64,000 bases of DNA from Onchocerca lupi (taxonomy: Eukaryota; Nematoda; Chromadorea; Rhabditida; Onchocercidae): the NCBI GenBank assembly GCA_028564675.1, contig JAOVVO010000124.1, forward strand, positions 1 to 64,000. The letters run 5' to 3'. Within the stretch, counting starts at the first letter, position 1. Every line of letters starts with the position of its first letter. Position numbers and translations under genes: made by a program. Positions 1 through 14,260 of the stretch are shown here, in pieces. A model generated the notes under the pieces. The model searched no databases and had not been told where the DNA came from. It was given only the letters and a program-made list of their open reading frames with translations.

Positions 1-3000
1 TAATAATAATAATAATAATTAACAATAATAATTATATATGTAAAAATTACGCAAGCATTATCTTATCAGTCTTACTGTATTCTTATCAGTCTTACTGTTG
101 TTGCAATAATCATCCATTCTTCTTTTATAAGCAAAAATAAAACGATGAGGAGAAATATTTGTCGCGAAAATATCAAACATTGCACAAAGTGGCTGTAAAA
201 AAAGTAATTTTAATAATTATTTCAAAGAAAAAAATTAATTTTTGATAATATTCAAAGAATTATTGATAAAATTAAAAGTAAATAATTTCCTTTTTTTTTT
301 TTTTTGAAATATGAATTAATATTAATTAAAAGTTATGCAACATTAAATGAAAGAATCATATAACAATCAATTAAATATTTCAATAAATACTTTTTTATTC
401 AAAATCGTTTTCTTTTTAATCGAATATTTTCAAAAGTTAAATTTTAATAACATGAAAGAGATTAGTAACTAAATTATAAATGTAATGGTTTTTTTTTTTC
501 TAAGAAATAACTTAATATTAATTAAAAACATTGTGTTGGAAGAGAAGTATGACTGTTAGTTAAAAGGCATTTTTTAATTAATATTTAAAATGAAAAAATC
601 GGTTTTTGATGATATCAAAGAATCAATGATCAAATTAAAATTTAATAACTATTTAAGAACAAATTTTATTGTTAATTAGAAAAACTATAGAATTATATAA
701 GAATAAAAGGAAACAAACCATAACAACGATTCCTTGCTCTTTACTGAATAATGCAATTGTACTTAATAATACAATTGTAATTATTGATTTAATTGAAAAT
801 TTCAATTCACACCAACATTTGATATATAAATGTAATGAGAGAAGTGTAAATAATGTCATTAATAATTCAGCACGGCCTACTATACTTGCTACCTATAAAA
901 AAGTTTTTTTTTTATTTAGTATAAAACTTAATTAAAAAATACTATATACTAATTGAGTTTACACTTTTTCCACTTTAATTTCAGTTTTTCTGCCACTTTT
1001 GGAGCGATTCCAGAGATTTCTTAAAAAATAAAATTTTGTTAAAATTACATTTTTGACAAGTTTAAAAAAAAAAAAAAAAATAAACACACAATTGCAATTC
1101 ACGGCAATAAAATATAACAATCTCTCTTTCGGCTAATTTCGAGAATTCTTTATTCCGACTTATTTCAGGAATAATCCGGATTATAAATTGGATGAAAACG
1201 AGACGGAAGTTTTAAAGTTTTTGAATAGCAATTAATAATTAATGGTTAATTAAAAATTAATTAAAATTTAATAATTAATATATAATACACTTTGTTGAAG
1301 TAAAATTTAGTGAAATGTATTAGCTAAAGGATAACAATTAAACACGGACAATGATAGGCCAAGAAACTAAAAATTGAAAAATATTAAGAAAGAAAAAATA
1401 TAGTTTCTATTAAATTTAAACTGAATTTGTTTAATTAAATTTTGTTTAATTTCTTAAAAGAACTTGTTGAATTTGAACTTTGAAATTAAAAATTGAAAAA
1501 TATTAAGAAAGCGAAAAGTATAGCTTCTGGTAAATATGATCTAAATTTCTTTGATTAAATTTTACACATCTTTTTTAAAAAAATTAATAAATTTGAGTCT
1601 TACATATTTATTTCTTTACTCTTTGATCAATAAATGTTAGTTTTTTTAAGCAAATTAAAAAACTTTTTTCCCCTTTCCACTTTTCTTACGATTTATCAAT
1701 CGATAATCAAGATATTGATTTAAAAAAAAAGGAAAAAGGAGAAAAAATTAAATTAAAAAATTAATTTAATTGATATTTTATTATTTAATATAACTTACTG
1801 CTTCCGAATGTATTGGATGTACAGCAAACAATAAAGAAACATAAAAAGCTATCCTCTTAGGAGATTTTCCGTATAAAATTACTGATAAATTGATAAGCAT
1901 TTTATAGAGTATTATGCAAATAATTGTATGCAATGTGATATTAACAATATGATAAGTTGTTGTATGAAGACCTGATATGGCATAATTAATCCTGCAAATC
2001 AAATTAATTAATTATTTGCAATAATATCATATGATTTCTGAGATAATTAAATCAGAATTCATTAGCAAGATTTAAATTGTTCAATTTTTCAAATCTCATA
2101 AATAACAATTATTTTAGGTAATTGAAAAATAAATCTCTCTCAATATTACAAAATTCGGCAAGCTTAATTTTTAAGCGTTCAAATGAAACTTAGAAACATA
2201 CAATGAATTTATGGGAAACTTATGAATTCTCTTATCTAAGTTTTTATTCCATTCAAAATATCCTAAAATTTCATCTATGGAAATTAAATACTTATGCAGT
2301 TGAATACTCAAATACCAATACTATTAAATAGTAAGATAGTTGTTTTTCATTATTTACCTTTTATTTACTTTAATTTTAATTCTTCACAAAAAAATGGCCC
2401 AAGCACATAACTAAAAATATTTTCCATAATAAAATTGTTTATTTTTAAGAATTTCAATCGATAAATTTAAGCGTCACACAAAAAAGACATCCTAAAACAT
2501 ATTTTTAATTAAAAAAAAATATCTTCAATAAAAAATTTTCAGATTAACAATAAAATTGCGCAATCCCTCTCAAATAAAAGTAAGAAAAGCCTTATGGCAA
2601 AACTACGGTAACTGCCATTTGTAATCCTCTCTAATTAGAATAATTAATTTTACGTTCTTGTAAAATTATCGATTCTCAATATAAAAAAAAAATTACTGAA
2701 GTACTAGAAATAGTTTATAGAATTAGCAGTTTTTGTTTGTTTGTTTATTGTTTATTGACAAAATTTCATATTTCATAGATTAAAAAATAAAAAATTTTAC
2801 AACAATTTTAGCATTCATGCTAAAGAAATTAATTGGAAGATTGAAAACATTAAATATAAAAGTTGAGAGAAAGAGTGAAAACGAAAGATTTAAAAAATTT
2901 TAATACCAAAAAAAATTTAATTTGTGTAAAAATTAGAATACGAAATGAAAGATGTAATTTATATGAAATTTAAATATTAAAAAAATTTCAATTCTCATAA

Positions 3001-6000
3001 ATTTGCTGTAAAAAAAATTAATTTAATTTATATGCTACAATAATCAATTCCTAAATTCATAAATTTAATTCCATCATTTTTATTTTCTTTTTCTATCTAT
3101 TCCATTTAAAATATTATTGAGTAATGAATTTGATTACTGAAATTCCATAATTCTTTCATTTCTAGCTGTACATTTTATATAAATATAATCCATTTATCAA
3201 TTGGAAATACTTCAGGCTTACTTCCTTCCAGAACATTAATTTGCATATAGGTTGCACTTATAATAATGGATTGATCGAGATTAGTTATTGAATGTAAAAT
3301 TATAATTCACTTTATAAATGCAAATTTTGACCTCAAATTCATTCGATGACCTTTAGATCTTATCGATCGCTTATAATTACACCAATCATATTCATATTAC
3401 AAACATACACATGAACACAATATATCCATAACGTAATCTGCTGAATAAACAAATTGTTTACACATTTAATTAAATACTGATCCATTTTATCGATCATTTG
3501 GATGAATAATACATATGCTCAAATGCAGCAAAGATTCTGTTAACTTGGAATTAATTTCTGAAATTTTGCATCAAAAGGAAGAAATCTGTCAATACCGGAA
3601 TTCTATCAACCTAGAATTCTATCAACTCCGAAATTCTGTCAACTTGAGAATAATTTTTTTCTCGAAATAATTTTGCAAGAGAATTTTTCAAGTATAACAC
3701 GAATTTTGTCAGTTTAAAATTAATTCTTGCAACATCTACTCGACAAGAATTTTGTTAATTTAAAATTGATTTTCGAAATTTCCGTGCAACTAGAATTTTA
3801 TCAGTTGTTAGAAATAATCTCTAAAATATGTAAACAAATTGTTTACCCATCTAATTATTTGCTAATCCATTTTATTCGTTATTCGGATGAGTGATGCATA
3901 TGGGTGGATACAGCAAAGATCCTGTCAACTTGGCATTAAATTTTGCGAAATATTAAAAGTTTAATTTCTAGATTATTAATTTCTCTGAGAGAGGGGAAAA
4001 GGGAGAGAGAGAGAAAAAAAGAAAGGGGCTAAATGAATCGATCTGTCCATAATATATTCCTTCCTATGCGAAAATCATAGATTATAACACATAGTCAGGT
4101 TTTCAATGGATACTATGAGAATGTGGCCAAGTTTCTAAAAGATATAAAAATGTGGCCAAATTTGCAACAGATATAAAAATGAGCCAAAATATGATTCAGT
4201 TTCCAATGGATATTATTAAAAAGTTGCCATGTTCATAATATTTTACGAAAATGTTGCAAAAATTTGATCAAATTTCTAATGAATATTATGGAAATTTAGC
4301 CAAATTTCCAATTGATATTATTAAAATGTGGCCAAGCTTCTAATGGATATTATATGGCCAAGTTCTAATTGATATTACGAATGCTTGATATCTGAGATTT
4401 TGAAGGTTTCAATGAAAAAATTCGCCTAAAAGCTTGAAAATCAATTTAGTTCGATGCTCGTTTAATGGATGATATTTTGTACTTAAAGTAGTATTGAAGT
4501 GGATATTCACTAAGGCGATTCAACACTTCTGACGAACATTTGGCTCATCAAATATTCAAGTATTCTAACACATCTGGCCACTTCACAGGAATGAGTAATT
4601 CATTTCATTGCAAACGATTATTAGTACTTAAGAATATAATTTATCTAATATTCATTTCGAATATAAATTCTAATTATTAGCACACTCGAGTTTTATTACA
4701 TAAATTTTTTTTAGATTTTTTCCTCTTTCCCGCCTTTTTTTCGATTCTAAATTGATTTTAAACAAATAACATATTTAATTAATCATAAAAAGTTAATAAA
4801 TTAGAATGAATAACTTATCGCGAATGATTATTATTTTTATATCATAAATAATCAAATATTTATTTTGAATACAAATTCGAATTTTGCAATGCAAATTTTA
4901 ATGATTACTTATTTCATTTTCTCTCTTTTTAAAATTTAAATTGGTTTTAAATAAATAATCCGATTTTATTAATTAAATTGTAGAAAGATATAATAATTTG
5001 AAGATTATTGATTAACTATTTCGCTCAAAACGAAAAAAGAGAGAAAAGAAGAAAATTTTTTTCATTTTTATTGATTCTATTTGAATTAAATTACGACAAA
5101 TTTTGAATAATTCTGAGAAAAAGATAATGAAAGAAGAAAAAAAAAAAAAGGTTTTTGATTACATATCAATTGAAATTGTTGTCCTTCGTTTCAAATTTAA
5201 TCGTTTTTTCTTGGCCAAGCAATCAATTCAAAAAAAAAAAAATATTTTTTATGATCAAAAAGAATGAAAAAAGTTTTACTGCTATGAGATGTCAAATAGA
5301 AAAAAAACGAAAATTTTTTTTTTATTGTTCAAATTTGAAATTGAAATGTATTAATTGAAAATTTTTTGATAAATCATTTCATTTATTCATACAAATATGC
5401 AATTATATAAACATCGCATAAAATATCAGGAAACGTGAATAAGCGTATATTTGGCGTGTGTTAAATCAATAAATACGATTACAGCTAAAATTTTCCTAAC
5501 GAAAATTACGTTAAACTATAAAAGTGTTCTTATCGTAAAATTGTAGTACTACGTAAAACGTTCAAACGTGAAAACGTAAAATGTTGACGTAGGATACGTA
5601 AAGTTGTACACTTCCATCTTTCATATGCAGCATAAAAGTATTTTAATAAATATGACTAAGATTAGAAATTTTTCTGAAAAATTTACGTTAAATTGTAAAA
5701 TGCTACTATCATGAATTTTTTACAATATTTGCATAAAATAATAGAAAACGTGAATAAACGTATATCTTTCGTAAATTGTTACTTATCACACGTTTATCAT
5801 TTGTTAGATGCATTCTAATGAAATATAACTACGAGAGTAAAATTTCAATTTACATTATTTTAAAATAAATTGTAAAATGATACTGCAAAAAATAATATTT
5901 TAAATGACAAAAGTAAGAATTGTAAAAGAGCAAGTAACATCAAGAGTGATAAAGTGATAATTGTAAAGTGATACTAATACACGAATAATGAATAATGATA

Positions 6001-6332
6001 AGAATGAAAACAAAAAAAAAAAAAAAAACTTACGCAAAAGTAATAGTAGTAATAGGACGATATGACTTATGACTACGTGATGATCGTATCGGATAACCCC
6101 AAAAATCACTTTTCAAAACTTTTCCAATTTCACGTATAACTCGATTATTAACGATCGCTTCACGATCATCAAACACGAAATTACCATGAATATTACCACT
6201 GAAGCTTAAAATTGCTCCTATCATAATCGTTATCAAATGAACTAATTCGTTAGATTGCTGTCTGATGGGTGATTGTTGATCGGAAGATGCAAATTTTTGA
6301 CGTAATTTCCGTGAATTCTGTTTCCATTTCAT
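1..6332 (-). CDS. TMTC: TMTC-family ER O-mannosyltransferase, TMTC4-like (5' part, continues off the left edge)
   Basis: Transmembrane and TPR-containing (TMTC) proteins are multi-pass ER enzymes known to O-mannosylate cadherin-type domains. Exon 1 (6332-6034) encodes a basic N-terminus, a first membrane segment, then FVFDDREAIVNN, SDFWG and SHKSYRP, the family's hallmark luminal loop. The aspartate pair in FDD is the proposed catalytic-type site. Exon 2 (1991-1799) reads SGLHTTTYHIVNITLH ... LLFAVHPIHSEA. Exon 3 (892 to about 719, or open to 656) reads VASIVGRAELL, then a hydrophobic segment and FSKEQGIVV. Reading phases join exactly: a GC|G alanine codon across intron 1 and phase 0 across intron 2. 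Donors are GTAAGT; acceptors are TTGCAG and TTATAG. The FVFDD.EAIVNN wording is closest to TMTC4, but I am sure only of the family. The C-terminal TPR repeats must lie beyond position 1. The end of exon 3 is uncertain: a GTTTGT donor after 719 is one choice. Intron 1 is about 4 kb and full of repeats. Confidence 0.92.
3447..3938. repeat. diverged direct repeat flanking a short degenerate minisatellite (TMTC intron 1)
   Basis: A segment of about 105 bp beginning AAACAAATTGTTTAC (from 3447) recurs from 3832 with scattered substitutions. Both copies run through CCATTTTAT, a GGATGA..A..CATATG core and CAGCAAAGAT.CTGT. Between them are several degenerate units of about 30-45 bp built on GAATTCTATCAAC / GAATTTTGTCA. 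Together they look like an old tandem array whose middle has decayed. Confidence 0.7.
4100..4372. repeat. degenerate tandem repeat with ATGTGGCCAA core
   Basis: The phrase ATGTGGCCAA(G/A)TTT followed by TCTAA.GGATATTA recurs about six times at spacings of roughly 35-60 bp, with many substitutions and indels. It lies in TMTC intron 1. The TGGCCAAG core resembles a tRNA A box, but no B box is present. Confidence 0.6.
5400..5830. repeat. degenerate repeat rich in ACGTGAATAA/ACGTAAAA words
   Basis: Words such as CGTGAATAAGCGTATAT and CGTGAATAAACGTATAT recur with ACGTTAAA.T.TAAAA, giving several decayed units. Two similar stretches start near 5390 and 5730. The unusual density of ACGT in AT-rich DNA also occurs at 45.4-45.9 kb and at 52.3-52.75 kb. 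Confidence 0.5.
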
Positions 6333-6343
6333 GTTTATATTTT

Positions 6344-6356
6344 TCTAAACAAAAAA
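6344..6356 (-). promoter_or_regulatory. splice acceptor 12 nt upstream of the TMTC start codon
   Basis: On the minus strand a T-rich tract ending GTTTAG lies 12 nt before the ATG at 6332. In nematodes this arrangement commonly marks a spliced-leader trans-splicing site. It could equally be the 3' end of a 5'-UTR intron whose upstream exon lies further right. The sequence alone cannot separate the two. Confidence 0.45.
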
Positions 6357-6586
6357 AAATAATAATTAATTTAAATTGCAAATATAATAACTAAAGCAAT
6401 CATCGTATCATCAGATTACTTACATCAATTTTATGCAATAACTAAATGGCATATTTGTCTTTTGCGTACGTCAATTTCACGTTGCTTCACTTTTTTTTTT
6501 TCCTACCAATAATATACTATAAAAGAGTAGTGAAAAATTAAATTGTTATAATTAAAGGCTAAAAGTCATTGAAAATTCAGTGTATT

Positions 6587-6620
<34 letters not shown>

Positions 6621-7136
6621 AATAAATTAACATATTAATCACTTGCAATTTTTTGAAAAAATTTATAAAATCTATTTAAAATCAAGAAAAAAAAAATTTC
6701 CGCAATGAATTTAAGAAAAAACAAAGCATTCTGAGACTTAATGTTAAAAATATTTCAATGAAACATTTTAAATTTTTAAGAAAATTTTATTTTCTTTGAG
6801 GTAAGTAGAAAATCTGAATGCTTTCCTGGCCAATAATAGAAAATATAAATGAAACCAATCACACAAACTAATAACACATGAGATTAGATTTTAAAATAGA
6901 TGAATTGAATTTGAATTGATGAAATGTTTAAAAATTTCTCTGTTCCAAATTTAATTAGAATCAAACAAAGTTATCAAAAAGAATGCAAAAAAAAAAAAAA
7001 ATTTAACAAATCATTCTGATAATTAAATGCTAAAAATATTTTAATTTAAATATTTTAAAAATTTTACTTTTCTCAGGAAAGATTTGAAAGCTTTTCTATT
7101 CAATATTAGCACATAAATTCAGATTTTAGAATGGAT

Positions 7137-7165
7137 GAATTGAATTGAATTGAATTGAATTGAAT
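7137..7165. repeat. (GAATT)n microsatellite
   Basis: About five to six perfect GAATT units lie in tandem within AT-rich DNA. Confidence 0.85.
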
Positions 7166-9195
7166 GGACATAACGGTAGCACTCATATTCATTCCAATCT
7201 CTTCAAATCTTTTTCAAAATCACTCTTCAAACAATCGAAATTTTCCCATTGGCCACTTCTAGATATAATGGGCCAATATTGAGAGTAGCCAAAATTGACC
7301 ACTTTAAGAGATACTTCTAAACGAATTGATTGCAAATTTAAGCTAAAGATGGCAATAATTTTAAAATTTAAAATTCCCAGTAGTTTTAGCTTCTTTAATT
7401 GCATTCAGTTACAAATCCAAAGATTTGATTGATGTCAAAAATTTCCGATAAATAAAATTTCTATGAAAAAAAAGGAAAAAAAAACTTGCTCAATTTTTTT
7501 TCGCGTTTTTCTTAATTATCACTTATTAATTGCTGCGTTTATTATAATTACTATAATAAAATTTATTATTGACTTCATAAATAAAATTTAATTTTCTTTA
7601 GCATTTTAAAACCGAAAAAATTTTGCATAAAAATATATTTTCAGCAATTTGAAAATGCAGCAGTATGCTACAAAATTAAGGGTGAAGATAAAGTTTCGGG
7701 AGGAGAAAGATGACATGATGGGAATTTTTTGGAGGACATTTTCCGATCGTTGACAAAAGCAGTAAAATCAATTGATAAATGAAAATTGAATACTTCTAAT
7801 GTCCACAACAATTGGTCATTTCCTCTTCGAACAAATGCTATTGTCACCTCAAGTTGACACCGTTGTCAACCGATTTATTTATGTATTCCATTTGGGAAAT
7901 GAATCAATTTTTTATTGGAATATTATTGAATTGAATTAATCATTGCACCAAACAATTGATTTTATATGAATAGACTCAGAAAATTTCAATACTAATTGGA
8001 TTCAATTTTTTATTTTAATTTGAAATTTTATATAAAATTCATTTTTTTTTTTTTTTTGAAAAAAATGGATGGTTGAATTAAATAGTATGGAATTGGAACG
8101 AATTTTCATGAAATATTATTGAATTGATCGTTATAATCAATAAGTGATTTCATATATATATTTAAATATATGTTTAGAAATTGTCAGCACTAATTTGATT
8201 AATTTTAATTTCTCTCAGGCAAATTTGAAATTTCATCGAATTTTCTTTCTTTTTTTTTTTTTTTTAAATGAAAGATTGCATCAAATTATAATTAAAAAAG
8301 AGGAAATATTAACATTACACAGCACATAAATTGAAAGATATATATATATCAGTGGATGAGTAATTATTGCGACAGTTTTTGCATAAATTAGATTAACTTA
8401 AATCTGATCATTATTCGATAGTTAAATTTATACATTTTAAAAATTTATTAGATAGAAAATCTGATGAAATTTTAAATTGTACAACAGCTGAGGTTAATGA
8501 TCAAAAAAGAAAACTGAATTTAAGATCTTTAAGTTAAAATTAATTATTCAAGTTAAAATTAGTTAAAATTAATTATTCAACGTAGCACAGATGTAAAATG
8601 AACGAATCATATCGAGCTAAAGAATTTGATTACATATAAATTTTGAATTTTCAATTCACCATTTATTTCATTATTTTACAATTGATTAACAAGAAAAGTT
8701 TTCGTGTTTTTATGAAATTAAATTTTTTTTTTTTTTTTTTTTGATATTTTGTTGTCATTATTCAAATATAATATGAATCTATTTTTTTTAATTTTTATTT
8801 TAATTTCAATTTCTGTTTTATTTTTTCATATTTTTCAAATTCACTTTAATTTATTGAATTTCTTTATATATATTCAGGCAATGGCAAGAAATAATGGAAT
8901 TTTTTTCTTTTTTAAAGTAATTAAAAAAACCACTGTCGCATTACAAGAAGCTACTTTTTTTTTCAATAAAAAGCATATTTATATACTTTAATTCGAAATC
9001 AAGTATAATTTAAATGAAATTTTGAAAAAAAAAAAAAGAAAGGAATAATAAAAATCATTAAAAATGTGAAATCTTTCGTGGCATATATTAAAAATTCTAA
9101 AATGAAGAGCGGAAGTAAACATATCTAAGCAAAATTAAATATTCAATGACATTCAAGGACAGGAAGATTTAGATTGAACGACTGAAATAGATACA

Positions 9196-9355
9196 TTTCC
9201 GCCCACGCCCACATACAACCACGCACACCCACATACACACCCACACACCCACGTACACACCTACACCCATATACTTATTTACACTTAAATTATACATACA
9301 CTCATATAAACATTTACAGGCTAAACACCCACACATGAGCCCACCCACTCAAGGA
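9196..9355. repeat. CA-rich low-complexity tract (CCCACA/ATACAC)
   Basis: The stretch is made of permuted CCCACA, CACACC, ATACAC and CATATA words with almost no G. It is imperfect, without a fixed period. A similar tract lies at 63020-63460. Confidence 0.75.
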
Positions 9356-10192
9356 GGCTCACATTTATATGATAATTATGATAAAGATAAATCTTGTAAA
9401 TCAAATATTATATTCATTATTGAAATTTGTAAATTTCGCATTTCAATGATGAATTGTTGCTTAAAAGTTATTTGAGAAATTGCTTTCCGGTGAGAATAAA
9501 CGATCTTTTTGTATTTTATTGCAAATTTTATTTCGAAATAATCAATTTCGAAATTATTAGTATTTAAAAGCTAATAATCGCTAAGATTCATTTTTTTTTT
9601 TTTTTTTGCTTCATTTTATTAAAAAAAAAAAACTCACGATTGATTCAAATTTCGAGTAATTTTATTTTTGTTAATTTACTTGGCATATATAAATGAATCA
9701 TTTTATTCGATAATAATTTCATATTTAATGAATTTGAAAAGATGAGATTATTCGATTTAAAATTATCTATTGATAAAACTACTTAACTTATATGTAACAT
9801 ATTTTAAGTTGCTTTTCTTTTTTTTTTTTTTTTATTTTTAAATTATAATCATTGTAAATGAAAGAAATCAAAAGAAAAATTTTTTAAATGGATTAAAAAA
9901 AAAAAATAGAAAGTTATAGGAAAGGAATTAATAAACCAAAGATCAAACATCACCACCACTTTTCAAAACAAAAAAAAAAAAAATCAATTTTTGTTCATCA
10001 TTTCATTTGTTCAAAAAAAAAAAAAAAAAAAAAGAAAAAAATAACGCTAGCAGAACGGGAAGCAGCTAAATTGATTGAACTTATCAAAATTTAATTTTTA
10101 TTTTATTTTCTAAATTGATATAATCAATTGTTCTCTTTTAGATGACATCATTTTGCACATATAATTTATTCGTAAAGTTTTTTTTACGCCTT

Positions 10193-10316
10193 CTTAAGTT
10201 TAAATGACTATGCTTCTTTGAACTTTTGAACTTTCTGAAGTTTAAATGATTATGCTTCTTATCATTGAACTTTTGAACTTTGTTAAGTTCAAATGATTAT
10301 ACTTCTTATCTTTGAA
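10193..10316. repeat. tandem repeat, about 58-bp unit, two to three copies
   Basis: The unit AAGTT(T/C)AAATGA.TATGCTTCTTATC.TTGAACTTTTGAACTTT is repeated from 10193 to about 10316 with a few substitutions. The first copy lacks part of the middle. Confidence 0.75.
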
Positions 10317-13300
10317 CAGATATATTTATCAGATGTATAACGTTACACGTTTTAACATTATTGCTATGATTTCGAAGAATACGTTCAATTGACTAATTAA
10401 ATTTGACATTTTTCGATTATTTCTCGACTGCCCTGAATTACTTTCTTATAGAAATATTTATCCTTATCTAATTCCCTTCATCCAATATTTGTGAAGAAAT
10501 GTCATTTATCATTACTAATTTTTTCTCTCATTCAAAAATTTAATTTATATTCAATTTCCAAAGTTCTGCAAGTGTGAAAATTACTCAAAACTTTTATGAA
10601 TTAAAATTTCATCAAGTTAGTTTATCTTGATGCAATTTATGTTTCGCAAATACATTCAATGATCTCTTGATGTCCAGCTGCATCAAATTAATTTAGTTTA
10701 TTTCGAGACAAGATAAGACTAATTAAAAATTCATATCCATCTGTTATTTGCTTTTCAAATGTTCAAACCTTAATTTAATTCAATTAAGCTTGCTGATAAT
10801 CCAATCTAATCTTCGAATATTTTATCTTACATTTTAATCATGCAAAGATAACATCCTTTCATGGAGAAATTTGTGTTTGTTAAATAAAATTCCCTTTAAA
10901 AAAAAATGCATCTTTAATAAATTAATTAAAGCATTCACAAGCATGTGTTTTTAAATTTATCCTATCAGTAGCAAATTTAGCAAAATAATCGATATCCTTA
11001 AAATCTATGACATTCCTTTAGATGTAAAGTTGGAGAATGTTACAGTATGACAAGGTATAAGTTACCTGTAGAAAAATAACAAAAATTGTCTGCATGAAAT
11101 ATGATGTTGAAATGGAAAGAAAGTGCGAATTACCTGATTAATGATAAACAGGTAATCAAACATAATTCATTACCATTTAGAGAAAGTTTAAAACTTTTTT
11201 AAATCTCGCATGATTCATCATCCTTTTCATTTTCTCCATTGATATTGTTCGGTTTATAGTTTCATATTTTAATTACGATTAGTCAACTTTTACGTTTAAA
11301 TGGCATTTAAGTGAAATTATCCTTGCATTGTGGATACGATACAGTAAGAGATTTACGTGTTTTAAAATACTTCTCAAGGAGTCACGTAAATTATCGTATC
11401 TAAACGTCAAATTAAGCGTCAAATTTGATTAATTTTTGATTAGCTATTCAATTTTTTTGTCATAATTCATCTGGCAGTGATTAGATTAGCAATGGAATTT
11501 ATGAAAAATTTCCAAATCTTATTCATGAATTATTAATAATTACTCATAATTTGAGAAAGATTACCTATTAGTCATCATTTAAAATAAATTAACTGTTACC
11601 TAAGATATGTGCTTGAATTATAATTGAATTAGTATTATTAAGAAAAATCACTTTTTTTTTTCGCATGAAAATATCATTTTTATTTTTTTCTTTTTTTAAA
11701 ATAAAAATTTTTGAAGTGATGAAATTGAAGCAAAAGAACTCAACATCATTTATTGTTGAAAATCATTTCATTCTTCATTTCAGACTAGTAATTTTCTTCT
11801 TTTTAGCGTTTAAATTTAAATTTATCGCAGAAATAAAAATTTACGAAATTTGTGGCATAAATGAAAATATTTCCAATAATTTAATAATTTTCAATTCTAA
11901 TTTAAGAAAAAAAAATGCAATATTTTATTATTTTATTACGGGATAATAAATAATATAATTAAAAAAAATCAAATAATGCAGATAGTACATGATTTCCAGA
12001 ATAAATCGATAATAATATAGTTGCGGAATTAATGAATAACATGAAATCAATCGATTTGAGATTACATCCGGAAATATTTGAAGGTATACTACTAATTAGC
12101 TCTTTTTTTCATATCTAAACCATTAATTTTGCAGTATTTCAATTGTGAAAGAAAAGAAAAGAGCGGTAAAGGTGAGAGGAAAAGACCAATTAGCTAATTA
12201 ATTATCAGTTCTGATTTTACCTTTAATCCCTATATTTGATAATAATTCTTTCATATTTATTTTTATTTTAATATTATTTTCACTTTAAAAATACAGTAGT
12301 ACTATTATTGGTTCTTACTAGTTGAATACTTTTTTCTTGTTTTTTTTTCTTTCTTTTTTTTGATTTCAAAGAATTTTTCAAGTTTTTCCAAGCATAAAAT
12401 GGTCTTTTATTAATTATTATTTCAATAAAATAGGAGAGAATATTCAAAGATGTTCAATTTAATGTTAAATAATTTCTTTAAAATTTCAGTATTTTGTTAA
12501 GAATTTGCACCAAAATTATAATTCATCAAAAAACAAAAAAAAAAAAAAAAAAAAACGAATTCAGTTGATTTATTTTAACAGTTTCCTTCTGCTTTTTTGT
12601 CCAATTTTGAAATTTTCAATTCATTTATTTGCACACTATTATGAATGTCAAAAAAAGCTTAAAAATTTATCTAACATGTCTGAATGTTAACCGATTAAAT
12701 TTAGTAATTAAAAAACGTCATATCTCATGTCTTCACGCGTTGTTGTTGCCCAAATTTTGATGTAAATGGAAGAATTAATTATCATTTTAATTGATCTCTG
12801 GGGAATTTAATACTTTGCAATTTTACTATCGCATTTTATTAATTTATAAGATTATATATTATCTACCAGTAAAGTGCGAAAGAAATAATTTAATTTCGCA
12901 TAATTAAATTCAATTTTACCAATCGAATTGATGAGCGGAAATAATTGGATTTTGTCAAATTTGGAATTTATAAGTTTTATTTCAAGTTAATCAAGGTAGT
13001 TACTACAAGTTATTCATAATAAATTCATTGTAGATGAAAATCTTTACCTGTTTATTTCTTTATTTCATAACTGAACTAATTGTGAATGCAAATATGATAA
13101 CTAATCAGTATAACAAATTACAACATAATTGCATAAACTGCGAAATAATAAAATTTTATCAATGTTTTAAATTTCCTTATCATTTTTTTTTTTTTTTGTT
13201 TATTTAATAATTTTTTGAAGTAAGAGAATAATTTAACAAATGATGCAATATTCATTTAAATTTGAATTTATCATTTTCTTATTTATTGTAAGTAATAATA

Positions 13301-13839
13301 AAAAACTATTATTATTTGCTTATCTTTTTCACTTCCATTTCTAATTATCATTTGATTGATTAGCATATTTACTAAGATAATATTTCTTATTGATATAACA
13401 AATAATATGACACAATATGTATTACAGATTAGAATTATGAATTGTGCAATTATTAATTCATAATATTTCTTATTGTAAATAAAGATGACGAAATGATAGA
13501 AAATTATCATTTAATTGCCACATTTATTAGATTATTATTTGCTAGCGCTATTGTAAACAAGTATGCCACAATTTATAATAAATTATCAGTATGAACATGC
13601 AATTATTGATTATTTAGTAATTATTACAGAAATAAAGTACGAAAAGATAGAAAAGAAGAGACAATGAATTTCGGCCAGATCAGTGATAGGTTTTGTTAGT
13701 TTTATAGATAATATATACAATATAGGTACAATAATAAGGATTAAATGAACAATACACTTTAAATAATAAAAGATCCTAACAAACATTTGAATACTCACTA
13801 TATTTTAACTTTTTTAGTGATTTTATTCTTTCCTTTCAT

Positions 13840-14260
13840 AACTATTGTTTCCGTTACGCTCCATCACTGCTGTTGCTCCTTGTTAAATTTTCGCTCGTGC
13901 TGTTGTCGAAATCGTGTTTGAAATAGGATTGGAACTGAATTGCCGCTAATATTGATTTTGAAGGCACTGATCAAGCCGACTCGAAAAACTTTTTATACAC
14001 ATAATCTTTGTATTGATAATAGGCGGAAGCTTACAGCACATTAATCACGCAAAGTTTGGTTATCAGGACAAAGAATAAGAGACGAACAATTTTCACAAGG
14101 CCCACTTCTTGTAACATTCTGACAGTTGCGGTAGATCGCAACAGTTCGCACGATGCATATAAGCTGTATTAGCAGATCGCAAGATGAGAGGACGAAAACC
14201 CTTATGCCAGATGTGGATAATTGATTCATTTTGTCAGAAATATTACAAATTTCTACCATA
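13840..14260 (-). other. locally GC-richer block, possible remnant or unrecognised exon
   Basis: This stretch is distinctly less AT-rich than its surroundings. On the minus strand a frame from 14259 to 14041 is open for 72 codons and ends with a cysteine-rich stretch (CQNVTRSGPCENCSS, CPDNQTLRD). A second frame over the same DNA also gives a plausible cysteine-rich ending (CCDLPQLSECYKKW). I cannot choose between them, I see no convincing acceptor/donor pair, and neither matches a family I recognise. It may be a decayed gene, a single exon or unique non-coding DNA. Confidence 0.2.

Larger units (their letters stand above)
6357..13800. other. non-coding AT-rich DNA
   Basis: I find no exon that joins in phase or resembles a known protein. 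Open frames here are short and of low-complexity composition. The stretch contains many A/T homopolymers, a GAATT microsatellite (7137-7165), a CA/CCCACA-rich tract (9196-9355), a tandem repeat (10193-10316), a small GTTGACA...TGTCAAC inverted repeat near 7850 and an imperfect inverted repeat at 11331-11402. It may include 5'-UTR introns or regulatory DNA of the TMTC gene. Confidence 0.5.

Noticed and set aside
4100..4372. tRNA-like A-box word TGGCCAAG repeated
   Set aside because: No B box (GGTTCGA) or cloverleaf is present; the word belongs to a degenerate repeat.
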